Below are positions 43,893 through 52,024 of a stretch of DNA of 64,000 nt, piece after piece (the stretch's first letter is position 1; each line of letters opens with the position of its first letter). The DNA comes from Chloroflexota bacterium (GTDB lineage: Bacteria; Chloroflexota; Anaerolineae; UBA1429): the NCBI GenBank assembly GCA_012729455.1, contig JAAYDC010000015.1:62001-126000 (forward strand), written 5' to 3'. Below the pieces are notes generated by a model that was given only the letters and a program-made list of their open reading frames with translations, did not search any database and was not told the DNA's origin. The translations under genes were made by a program, and so were the position numbers.

Positions 43893-43939
43893 CAGACACA
43901 CGCCAGCCACGAGACTGTGGTTGGCGTGTGTCTGTTTTT
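43893..43939 (+). terminator. Terminator of the zinc-ribbon gene
   Basis: CAGACACACGCCA pairs with TGGCGTGTGTCTG, the stem continuing partly into CCAC/GTGG, followed by five T. Confidence 0.9.
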
Positions 43940-43946
43940 AGCGACC

Positions 43947-43975
43947 TTGACGCTGCCTGCGCCGCGCGCTAGTAT
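43947..43975 (+). promoter_or_regulatory. Promoter of the rhamnonate-dehydratase-like gene
   Basis: TTGACG, 17 bases, TAGTAT; 26 bases before the GTG start with GGAGG between. Confidence 0.6.
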
Positions 43976-44001
43976 GTGCCAAACTCTTTGGAGGCACAAG
44001 C

Positions 44002-45159
44002 GTGAAAATAAAATCGATTGAGTGTCTGCAGGCTCGCCCCACCCCCAAAGCGACCTCCAAAGTCCGCCGTCCGGCTTGGGTCGCAAACGCCGAAGTAGCC
44101 AACCCCATGAGCAAGTTCGAAGAGTTCAAGCGTTACCGCTCGTCGTGGTTGCCCGCCTGGCCAGGATTTTGGGTCAAGGTCACTGCCGAAGATGGCACCT
44201 TTGGCCTGGGCCCCTGCTCGTTTGGGTGCGCTACAGCGGTGATCATCCAAGATCACTTTGCAAAACTGCTGGTTGGCCAGGATGCCCTGGCGATCGAAAA
44301 GCTGTGGGACCTGATGTTTCGCATGTCCAAGCCCTATGGCACGGTCGGCTTGGCCTCGTCTGCCATCAGCGGGGTCGACCTTGCACTCTGGGACCTGGCC
44401 GGCAAGTTGCAGGGCAAGCCCGTCTGGCAGCTGCTGGGCGGCAAACTGCGCGAGAAAATCTTTACCTATGCCACCGGCAACGATGTCGACTGGTACCTCG
44501 AGTGCGGATTCAAGGCCGTCAAGCTGGCTTGCCCGTACGGTCCGGTGGATGGCGTCAGGGGTATCGACCTCAATGAGCAACTGGTGGCGCAAACGCGCGA
44601 CCAGGTGGGCGACGAGGTCGAGATCATGCTGGATTGCTATATGGCCTTTGATGTCGAATACACTGTGCGCCTGGCTGAGCGCCTGCGCCCCTACAACCTA
44701 AAGTGGATAGAAGAGTACCTCATCCCCGAGGATCTGGACGGGCATGTGGCCGTGCGTGAACGCCTGCCCTGGCAGACCCTGGCGACCGGCGAACACATGT
44801 ATACCCCCTGGCCATTTCAGTGGCTGATCAAGCGCCGCGCGCTGGATATCCTGCAGCCCGATATACACTGGGTAGGCGGCCTGACGGCCTGCCGGCGTAT
44901 CGCCGAGATGGCGGATGTGGCTGGCCTGACCGTCTGCCTGCACGGCGGCGCCATGTCACCCTATGGCACGCACCTGACGATCGCCATGCCTAACATGCCG
45001 TGGGGCGAGTACTTTGTGGGTACCGCACCGGGTGTTCCGCTGGCCGAAGGTCATTCGTATAACGGGACTTTCGCACCCGTGGATAGTTATGTCTATGTGT
45101 CAGACGAGCCTGGTTTTGGGGTGGATATCCCTGCCGACCAGCTGACGCCATTTGGATGA
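44002..45159 (+). CDS. Enolase-superfamily sugar acid dehydratase, L-rhamnonate dehydratase-like
   Basis: 385 residues of the mandelate racemase/enolase superfamily. The N-terminal capping domain contains WVANAEVANPMSKF..YRSSW, characteristic of rhamnonate dehydratase. In the barrel: KAVKLA (catalytic Lys region), MLDCYMAF (metal Asp), WIEEYL (metal Glu), TGEHMY (third metal Glu) and CLHGGA (His). It would dehydrate L-rhamnonate or a similar acid to a 2-keto-3-deoxy sugar acid. No aldolase or transporter for that pathway is adjacent. GTG 44002 with GGAGG eight bases upstream. Confidence 0.83.
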   Translation: MKIKSIECLQARPTPKATSKVRRPAWVANAEVANPMSKFEEFKRYRSSWLPAWPGFWVKVTAEDGTFGLGPCSFGCATAVIIQDHFAKLLVGQDALAIEKLWDLMFRMSKPYGTVGLASSAISGVDLALWDLAGKLQGKPVWQLLGGKLREKIFTYATGNDVDWYLECGFKAVKLACPYGPVDGVRGIDLNEQLVAQTRDQVGDEVEIMLDCYMAFDVEYTVRLAERLRPYNLKWIEEYLIPEDLDGHVAVRERLPWQTLATGEHMYTPWPFQWLIKRRALDILQPDIHWVGGLTACRRIAEMADVAGLTVCLHGGAMSPYGTHLTIAMPNMPWGEYFVGTAPGVPLAEGHSYNGTFAPVDSYVYVSDEPGFGVDIPADQLTPFG

Positions 45160-45167
45160 TACAGCGT

Positions 45168-47639
45168 TTAGCCCCATGGGTTGATGATACCGCTGCCCTG
45201 CACGGGAGTACAGGCTGAGACCATCACCGGCAGCCCGCGCGGACGGTAATAGCCGTTCTCGAGGGCGCCGGTGAGTTTTTGCAGCGCCTGGCTGCGCACC
45301 AGCACCATCATACATCCGCCCAGGCCTGCTCCAGCTAGCTGCGCACCGACCACCCCCGGCACCATCAACGCCAGATCCACCAGTTGGTCGATCTCCGGCG
45401 TGCTGCAACGATATGCCCCCGGTTGAAATGCCAGCGCACTCGCCCGCGCCAGCGGATCACGTGCTGCCGAATCGCTCAGCCGCAGCAGATAGACATCATC
45501 GGTTGGCGCAGTATAGGGCACAGCCTGACCGTCCACCCAGCTGACGACGCGGTCGCCATCGTGCGAGGCATTCATTAGCTCGCCAAAGCCCGCGCCGTTG
45601 CCATCCGCCAGCAGGTCGATGCCCAGCCTGGAGCGTTCGCACTCGGCCAGGCCATACAGCACTACCCCGCGCACCGGATAGGTCGTGTCGGGCGCCGCCT
45701 CCTGCAAACCCCACTGGTCCAGCTGTTCAAGCACTGCCAAGGGCAGGTCACGCTGGGCGACCGCCTCAGGCAGCACCAGCAGCATGCGATACAGTTCGCT
45801 CAAAGAAATGCCCAGCGTGCGGGTATTCACGTCGCGTAGATACTGCATACGCTCGGCCAGCTGCGGAAAGGCAGCACGCAGCCAGGCCAGTCCGATGCGA
45901 TAGCTGGCGATGCGCTGGTTAAAGGTAGTGCGTGCCTCGGCCGACTTGCGTGCGCTGATGCCCGAATCGCAGATCACCAGCTCGTAACCGGACGGAAAGA
46001 GTGCCATGCGAGCCAGCCGGAAGGGAAAGAACTCCGCCTGGGCGACCTGACCAGCCTGGCTAAGCTTGATGGCCGCGTGATCGGCGCTGCCCCCGCGGGT
46101 GCCCACGAACCACTCACCCTCGCCGGCCAGGTCGACAAACTGGCTGGGCTCCAGCTCGAGGGCGTTCAGACGAATGACGGCTTCGATGGCGGCCACCAGC
46201 AGTGCCGACGACGACGAGAGCCCGGCAGCCACCGGGATATCGCCCGAGACCACCAGGTCCATCCCGCACAGTGGCTGCGTCGGGAAGCGCTTCTGTAACC
46301 GCACCAGGGCGGCTTTGATGTATTTCACCCAGTCGCCCTGGGCCACATTCGACAGAGCGCGCACCTGTTCACTGTTGACGAGATTGAGCCAGTCATCCCA
46401 GGGCAGTTGTGAGATCAGTTCACGCAGCGCAAAGCTGCGCTCGCCAAATCGATCGGGCTGCAGGTTGTGCAGGGTGACGCGGTCGTCGCTGCGCGGATGT
46501 GCCAGCATCAGGATTTCGCGGTTAATCGCCAGCAGGTTGCAGACGCCGCCCTGATGGTCGATGTGGCGGCCGAGGATGTTGGCGCGCCCCGGTGAGCGAA
46601 TCAGCAGCACCTCGGCAACCGGCCCCAGCAGCGCCTCGCCATGCGCCACCAACTCCTGCATGGCGCGCCGCCGGTCGGCAACCAGCTGCTCAGATGGGCC
46701 ATACAGGCACTCAAAATTCGCCCGTGAAGCCAGATCATCGCCCGCCAACCACTCACGCCAGCGCTGCAGCGTTTGCAGGGCCTGATCAGCGGGACGCGGC
46801 AAGGCAACCGGATGCTGGGTCTGCCAGTAGGCGTCCAGAGCCGCCAATTCCGCAGGTGTGTTGTAGCCCAGCACCTGACGCGGATCCTCCGCGACCATTA
46901 AGCCTACCTGATTGCCGGCACGCACCGCCAGGTTCACGATGTCGGAGAGGTACTCTTCGCCGCGCACATTATCGGTGCCCAGCTGAGACAGGGCGGAGAC
47001 CAGCAGTGAGCGGCGCCCCAGATAGATCGAGACGTTGACCAATTCGGCAGCCATTGCTTCTTCCGGGGTAAAGGTTTGCTGATGCTCGCGAGGGCCATAA
47101 ACGAGCCGGGCATCCTTCGGGGCGGCTGCCAAGTCAGCCCATTCGGCGACAGCCAGAACCCCGCCGGCTGCATCGAGCAGCACGCGCCCCTGATGCGATC
47201 CTTCGGCCGCGCGCGCCGTCACCATGGTGAGGTCGGCGCCCTGCTGAGCGTGCTGGCGAAAGAGCCGTTCCAAAAGGACCCCGTCGATCAATCGGTCGCC
47301 CGCAACGAGCAGCACCTGCGGGTCACCTAGCGGATCCTCCTGTGCCACAGCCTGCAGGCCGACGCGTGCCGCGTCGCCCGTGCCGCGTGCCTCGGCCTGG
47401 TTTGCCCACAGAATGCCGTCATGTTCGCTGGTGACCACCGCTTGCACCTGCTCGGCCAGATGCCCTACCACCACCACGGTATTAGGGATCCCAACCTCGC
47501 GGTAAGTGGCGATGGCACGGTTGATCACCGCGCGTCCGCCGATGCGTTGGGACACCTTGTGTTCGCCGCTCAAGCCCATGCGGGCACCTTTACCAGCCGC
47601 CAAAATCACGACAAACTGCGGGACGGATGTCTGATTCAT
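45168..47639 (-). CDS. Nucleotidyltransferase-GHMP (galactokinase-like) sugar kinase fusion
   Basis: 823 residues. Residues 1-~270 form a GlmU-like sugar-1-phosphate nucleotidyltransferase: VVILAAGKGARMG (residues ~10-22), GTGDAARVGL, LLVAGDRLID. Residues ~300-823 are a galactokinase-family GHMP kinase: SPGRANILGRHIDHQGG (~347), IPVAAGLSSSSALL (ATP loop, ~466) and GAQLAGAGLGGCMMVLV (~766). The galactokinase GEHTD motif reads GRHID, so the sugar may not be galactose. Kinase then transferase would convert a free sugar to an NDP-sugar. Its ATG overlaps the HPr-EI stop by four bases; last gene of the PTS operon. Confidence 0.85.
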   Translation of the reverse strand: MNQTSVPQFVVILAAGKGARMGLSGEHKVSQRIGGRAVINRAIATYREVGIPNTVVVVGHLAEQVQAVVTSEHDGILWANQAEARGTGDAARVGLQAVAQEDPLGDPQVLLVAGDRLIDGVLLERLFRQHAQQGADLTMVTARAAEGSHQGRVLLDAAGGVLAVAEWADLAAAPKDARLVYGPREHQQTFTPEEAMAAELVNVSIYLGRRSLLVSALSQLGTDNVRGEEYLSDIVNLAVRAGNQVGLMVAEDPRQVLGYNTPAELAALDAYWQTQHPVALPRPADQALQTLQRWREWLAGDDLASRANFECLYGPSEQLVADRRRAMQELVAHGEALLGPVAEVLLIRSPGRANILGRHIDHQGGVCNLLAINREILMLAHPRSDDRVTLHNLQPDRFGERSFALRELISQLPWDDWLNLVNSEQVRALSNVAQGDWVKYIKAALVRLQKRFPTQPLCGMDLVVSGDIPVAAGLSSSSALLVAAIEAVIRLNALELEPSQFVDLAGEGEWFVGTRGGSADHAAIKLSQAGQVAQAEFFPFRLARMALFPSGYELVICDSGISARKSAEARTTFNQRIASYRIGLAWLRAAFPQLAERMQYLRDVNTRTLGISLSELYRMLLVLPEAVAQRDLPLAVLEQLDQWGLQEAAPDTTYPVRGVVLYGLAECERSRLGIDLLADGNGAGFGELMNASHDGDRVVSWVDGQAVPYTAPTDDVYLLRLSDSAARDPLARASALAFQPGAYRCSTPEIDQLVDLALMVPGVVGAQLAGAGLGGCMMVLVRSQALQKLTGALENGYYRPRGLPVMVSACTPVQGSGIINPWG

Positions 47640-49327
47640 GAGAAAACCTCTGGATGAACACGTATCCCGAGTTGCGTGAACGCGGCAGCTGTATCGTCGA
47701 ACTGGTCTGCACTCAGTATGGCTTCCACCGCCCGCATGGCCTGTGAGCGATGCTGCTCAAGCTGGCGCGCGATCGGCACCAGCCTATGCGGCGCGACGCT
47801 CAAGCGCATGCCGAGGGCATCGAACAGGAGCGCCTCAGGCCACAAGCCGGCTGCCTCTCCGCAGATGTAGAGCGGCTTGCGGTACTGCCTTGCACACTCA
47901 GCAATGCGCGCCATCAGACGCCAGAAGCCGGGCTGCAGCGTCGCGCGCGGCAGCATGTGAGCAGGATCGTCGCGGTCGAGCGCGTAATAGTGCGCTGCCA
48001 AGTCGTTGCTGCCGATCGAGACGAAATCGGCGCGAGGTGCGATGCGCTCAAGGTCATCCGCCAGAGCGGGCACCTCGATCAGCACGCCCTGCGGCGACGG
48101 GGCATCGGGCTCTGCTGCCCTTTGCCAGGCTGCCTGCCACGCCAGCCAGGCATCCGCCGTGCGCACGCCAGCCAGCGCAAAAGCCAGCCGGGTACCGCGC
48201 GCCTGCCGCGCCCAGCTGCACAGGGTCTCGACAGGCAACACCGAGGCGGACTGAACACGCCAGATGATTGGCACAGAGCGAGCGAGCTCGATTAACTCGC
48301 CCGGCAGGCTGGCGGACCCATAGACATAGTCAGCATCACCGCTGCGCCACTGTTCAGCACGCACCAGGCCGATCCCCGCCGCGCCGTCGGCCAAGGCTTG
48401 CCGAATAATCGCGGGCGAATCGCCATTTGCCCACAAGCCGCTCTTACACACCAGTTTAGGTTGCGGCGGAACCTGAACAGGCGCAGTGACGTGCGCGTTT
48501 GCCCGAGCGACGCGTACGATCCCGCGCGCGCCGTCGACGTACAGCCGGGGGTGCTGCGCCATGGCAGCCAGCTGCGCGGTGCCGAATCCGGCCACCATGG
48601 GAATGCCCAACGCACGCGCTGCAATGGCGCTGTGCGAGGTAAAGGCCCCTGTGCCGCACACCACCGCGGCGATCCTGCCCGCGCCAGCCTCCAGGAGCTC
48701 ACTAACTTGCACGCTTTCCTTGAGCAGAATGCACGGCGAACTAGATAGCGCTTCAGGTTGCGCGAGCAAGCGAGCGCGCACGCTTTCGATGAGCATCGCA
48801 GCAGCCCCAGAGGGCAACGTACCGGCCAGCATCTCGCCCAAACGCGGATGCTCCAACAGCTGGCGTTCGGCTTCAAGTAGCTCAGTCAGTTCAGCCGCAC
48901 CGGATGCCTGTGTCGAGTACAACTCGCGCGCGAGTGCCAACTGTGCGCCGTTCAGGTGCGCTATCGGGTCAACAACAGCGCCTGTTTTATCCATGGGTGG
49001 CAACCAACTCGGCGCTGCAGCCGCCTCGCCCGCCGAGAGGCCGCATCCCTGCCAGTGAGTCTGGTCATCCGGGCAGGCCTGCAGCAGCTCGAGCATCTCA
49101 GCCCAGGCAGTGTCCGGCAAGGGCATATCGGAACAAAGAGTGATGTGGCTGCCGGCTGAGATTCCCAGCAGGAGCATGTCAGTAACGCTGGCGGCCTCTG
49201 CCTGCCGGCCCTTGGCTGTTACGACCAGGTTTGCACTGCTGTACTGTGACAATGCCGCCAGACGCGCGGCAACGCGAGCGTGCAGATCCACCCCGATAAA
49301 CCATCCGCGCTGTTCGCACTCAGGCAT
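47636..49327 (-). CDS. HPr-Enzyme I fusion of the PTS, with a shortened EI barrel
   Basis: 563 residues. Residues 1-~85 are HPr-like: GVDLHARVAARL with H16 as phospho-site, then LLLLGISAGSHITL. Residues ~140-300 fit the EI phosphohistidine domain with TSHSAIAARALGIPMVAG. The PEP-binding barrel has GIGLVRAE, VLIEVPAL, FVSIGSNDLAAHYYALDRDD and ICGEAAG (catalytic Cys), but the usual DIGGDK..LPY and E.NP.LG.RG segments are absent, making it ~100 residues short of normal HPr-EI. PEP-dependent phosphorylation is therefore likely but not certain. ATG 49327 overlaps the EIICD stop by eight bases. Confidence 0.82.
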   Translation of the reverse strand: MPECEQRGWFIGVDLHARVAARLAALSQYSSANLVVTAKGRQAEAASVTDMLLLGISAGSHITLCSDMPLPDTAWAEMLELLQACPDDQTHWQGCGLSAGEAAAAPSWLPPMDKTGAVVDPIAHLNGAQLALARELYSTQASGAAELTELLEAERQLLEHPRLGEMLAGTLPSGAAAMLIESVRARLLAQPEALSSSPCILLKESVQVSELLEAGAGRIAAVVCGTGAFTSHSAIAARALGIPMVAGFGTAQLAAMAQHPRLYVDGARGIVRVARANAHVTAPVQVPPQPKLVCKSGLWANGDSPAIIRQALADGAAGIGLVRAEQWRSGDADYVYGSASLPGELIELARSVPIIWRVQSASVLPVETLCSWARQARGTRLAFALAGVRTADAWLAWQAAWQRAAEPDAPSPQGVLIEVPALADDLERIAPRADFVSIGSNDLAAHYYALDRDDPAHMLPRATLQPGFWRLMARIAECARQYRKPLYICGEAAGLWPEALLFDALGMRLSVAPHRLVPIARQLEQHRSQAMRAVEAILSADQFDDTAAAFTQLGIRVHPEVFS

Positions 49328-50990
49328 GCGCCAGCCCCCCCGTCACCCCCAGCAAAGCACCCACCAGCCATAGCGCTGTCATTACCCAGGGGAGCTTGAA
49401 TCCGCGCCGAAACAGCCAGACCAACCCTAAAACTGCCAGCAGAGAGAGTGCCTGACCGACTGGTCCGGCCAGGCCTGCCGGCCACATGTCTGGGTTCAAT
49501 TGCAGAGGTGCCAGGCGCGCCAGCACCACCCCCAGCATCAGGCTGGCAAAGCGCTCGAGGCCTGCCAGGACGCGTTGCCAGACACCGCTGGCGAGCCAGC
49601 GATCCAGCACTGCCCGGCCGCTGCGATACCCCTGCCAAAACGCACCAGCGCCTACCCCCCAGATCACCAGCGAGATGCCCACCACATAGAGAGCCGGACC
49701 CCACAACCCGTGCGACTGGGTCAAGCCTAATGCCAGCAGCAGCGCAGCGGGCACCAGCGTGCCTTGGATGAGGGTATCGCCCACCGCCGCCAGCGGTCCC
49801 ATCAGGCCGGTTTTCATCGCATGCACAGAGTCGGGTTCGACGAAGCCCGCCTGCACGCGTTCCTCCATAGCCAGTGAGGTACCGATAATAAAGGCGCCCA
49901 GGTTGGGCTCGGTGTTGAAATATGCAAGATGGCGCGCGATCGCCTGGTTGCGGTTGCTGCCAGCCGGATAAAGGGCCGCCAGCGCCGGAGACAGGGCATG
50001 TGCCACTCCCAAGCCTTGCATACGCTCATAGTTGTAACTGCCGTGTGAGAAGAATAGCCAGTTGAGCCATACCCGCCAGCGCGTGGCAAGCGGTAGCGTC
50101 GTGATGGGGGTATCTGCGGGCGCTGCCTTATCCGCCCGGGTTTGCGCCTGCCCTATGGTACGCGGCGTCAAGCGCCATGCCAGCAAGCCAGCAATCAGCG
50201 CCAGCAGCAGGATTGGCCACCCGAGGAGCGCTGCGACGGCAAAACCAGCCGCAAAGAGGACCCCTTTGTGTACATCCCACAGCTGGGCGAGCGCTAATGC
50301 CAGGCCTACTAACGGCATCAGCGCCCCTATACCGCTGAGGGCCGGCAGGATCCATCCGGGCAAAGCTGCCAGGCTGCTCGCCAGCCAACCCGGACCCCAA
50401 CGGCACGCCAATGTGATCGGCAGCCAGCTCAGCACAAAGACCAGCAGTTGCGGTGCCACCACATTACACCACAGCAACGCACGCGGCTTTCCTCGCATCA
50501 CCAGGCGCTCGGCCCAGCGCACAAAGATGACGCTCAGGCTCATGCGTAACTGATAGGTAAGATAGCCAAACATGCCCGCTGGCACCGCCAGTGCCAGCGC
50601 CGCAGAGGGGCTCAACGGGCTGGCCAGTGCCAGGGCGGTGCCAAGGTAGCCGGCCAGGGCGATATCGCTGGGCAGTGCCCCGCCCGGGGCGTAAAAGCCC
50701 AGATAAGCCAGGTTGATGAACGCCCCGATCTGTGCGCCTTCGGCGGGCTTGCCCAGGATCAGCCCTACCAGGGTGCCGGCCACCAACGGGCGGTAGAGCG
50801 TAAAGTAGCCGACACCAGCCAATAGAGCGCTTTGCGAGATAAAGTAGCATAGGCCAACCGCGGCCGCGGCGCCCCAGCTGATCAGCGCAGGAGCAGGCGG
50901 TACCGCCTGGGCTGTGGCGCTGGTAGGCAGCCACAAGGTCGCGCTTGCCAGGGCAAGCACCGCCAACGGCACGCTCAGCGCCTGCGCCAA
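49320..50990 (-). CDS. Mannose-family PTS EIIC-EIID fusion permease
   Basis: 556 residues. The first ~270 residues are EIIC-like (RPLVAGTLVGLILGKPAEGAQIGAFINLAYLGF and several helices). From ~300 the sequence is EIID: WLNWLFFSHGSYNYERMQGLGVA, YFNTEPNLGAFIIG, MKTGLMGPLAAVGDTL and a final helix pair. EIIC and EIID are normally separate (ManY, ManZ); here one chain forms the sugar channel. The first start is TTG 50990, but ~35 N-terminal residues exceed the usual EIIC start, so the real start may be later. It overlaps EIIB by 16 bases. Confidence 0.87.
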   Translation of the reverse strand: MAQALSVPLAVLALASATLWLPTSATAQAVPPAPALISWGAAAAVGLCYFISQSALLAGVGYFTLYRPLVAGTLVGLILGKPAEGAQIGAFINLAYLGFYAPGGALPSDIALAGYLGTALALASPLSPSAALALAVPAGMFGYLTYQLRMSLSVIFVRWAERLVMRGKPRALLWCNVVAPQLLVFVLSWLPITLACRWGPGWLASSLAALPGWILPALSGIGALMPLVGLALALAQLWDVHKGVLFAAGFAVAALLGWPILLLALIAGLLAWRLTPRTIGQAQTRADKAAPADTPITTLPLATRWRVWLNWLFFSHGSYNYERMQGLGVAHALSPALAALYPAGSNRNQAIARHLAYFNTEPNLGAFIIGTSLAMEERVQAGFVEPDSVHAMKTGLMGPLAAVGDTLIQGTLVPAALLLALGLTQSHGLWGPALYVVGISLVIWGVGAGAFWQGYRSGRAVLDRWLASGVWQRVLAGLERFASLMLGVVLARLAPLQLNPDMWPAGLAGPVGQALSLLAVLGLVWLFRRGFKLPWVMTALWLVGALLGVTGGLAHA

Positions 50991-51463
50991 AGAAGGCCGG
51001 AATCGTGGTAGCGCGCGCGATATATCAAGCGCACCCCGGAATCTGCGAGCGATTGCAGCACCTCCGCCTCATCGGCATCCAGATAGACACGCTCGAACAC
51101 GTACTCACGCCCCACACGCCATGCCAGCGCCCCAAGGATAACCTCGCCCGACCAGCCAGACGGCAGCAGCTCCACCAGCGCCGATACGCTATCCGTGACC
51201 ACCAACCGGTTATGCGGTACCACTTGCGTACTTAACAGTGGCCGGGCAGCCTCTGGTGTAAGCACTGCCAAGTCGTATTGCTGCGGGGTGACAACGCGCA
51301 ACAGTGCGGCGTCTGGCGGCGGGTTACTAAGGCTGACCACCATGATATCGCAGGGCGCGAGCCAGCGCAGCCAGTCGGCCACCACCTGACCATGGATCAG
51401 GCGGTCATCCAGCCGGATGACCACACGCGCGCGAGCGCTCTCAGACGTCACCATCACGCCCAT
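50975..51463 (-). CDS. Mannose-family PTS EIIB
   Basis: 162 residues. VIRLDDRLIHGQVVADWLR contains the phospho-accepting H24 in the DDRLIHGQV signature; the rest fits the EIIB alpha/beta fold (LTPEAARPLL, GALAWRVGREYVFERVYLD). It passes phosphate from EIIA to the sugar during uptake. ATG 51463 is used (a second ATG three codons later is possible). Overlaps EIIA by 23 bases and EIICD by 16. Confidence 0.9.
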   Translation of the reverse strand: MGVMVTSESARARVVIRLDDRLIHGQVVADWLRWLAPCDIMVVSLSNPPPDAALLRVVTPQQYDLAVLTPEAARPLLSTQVVPHNRLVVTDSVSALVELLPSGWSGEVILGALAWRVGREYVFERVYLDADEAEVLQSLADSGVRLIYRARYHDSGLLWRRR

Positions 51464-51869
51464 GCGGCTGTATTACGATGCTCTTGGGCGCCAGCGTTCT
51501 CAGCTGTTGGGCGATATGTTCTAGAGTGGCCCCCTGCTGAACCCCCACAGCAGCCTCCAACACCAGCGCCAGGTTGGCGCCTGCCACCAGCAGCGCGACC
51601 ACAGGCGGGGTCTGACGCATCAGGGTCACCGCCGATTGCCAGGGTGTCCCGCCATAGAGATCTGCCAGCACCACAGCAGTTGAACCGGTCGCACAGGCGG
51701 ATGCCAGACGCTCTGTATAGTGTGCCGGGGCTTCATCCAGAGCAAGGTCGAGGACTTGCAGCGCGGATGTCGTGCCCGTAATAGCCTCGGCGCCAGCCAG
51801 CATGGCCGTTGCCAGCGGTGCGTGCGCTGCAATGATCACTGTGACGGCCGGTCGCTCAGCATCCAACAA
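51441..51869 (-). CDS. Mannose-family PTS EIIA
   Basis: 142 residues. VTVIIAAHAPLATAML places the phospho-histidine H16 where the family has GTHG, followed by AVVLADLYGGTPWQSA, the conserved DlfGGSP region. It accepts phosphate from HPr and gives it to EIIB. Start TTG 51869 (or the TTG at 51866); no ATG is available. First gene of the operon, 23 bases after the -10. Confidence 0.87.
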   Translation of the reverse strand: MLDAERPAVTVIIAAHAPLATAMLAGAEAITGTTSALQVLDLALDEAPAHYTERLASACATGSTAVVLADLYGGTPWQSAVTLMRQTPPVVALLVAGANLALVLEAAVGVQQGATLEHIAQQLRTLAPKSIVIQPHGRDGDV

Positions 51870-51891
51870 TGTTATCTCTCACCATGCAGCA

Positions 51892-51920
51892 ATTATAGTA
51901 TAGGAGCATGGCGCATCCAA
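51892..51920 (-). promoter_or_regulatory. Promoter of the PTS operon
   Basis: TTGGAT (51920-51915), 17 bases, perfect TATAAT (51897-51892), reading leftward. Confidence 0.65.
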
Positions 51921-51948
51921 GGCCATAATCCAAGCAGGATCGGGATGC

Positions 51949-51977
51949 TTGCCAGATCGTTATATATCGGTTAAGAT
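51949..51977 (+). promoter_or_regulatory. Possible murA promoter
   Basis: TTGCCA, 17 bases, TAAGAT; 47 bases before ATG 52025. Confidence 0.4.
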
Positions 51978-52024
51978 AATGCCAGCCAGATACTATCGGC
52001 TAGTGACTGTTAACAGGTGAGGAT

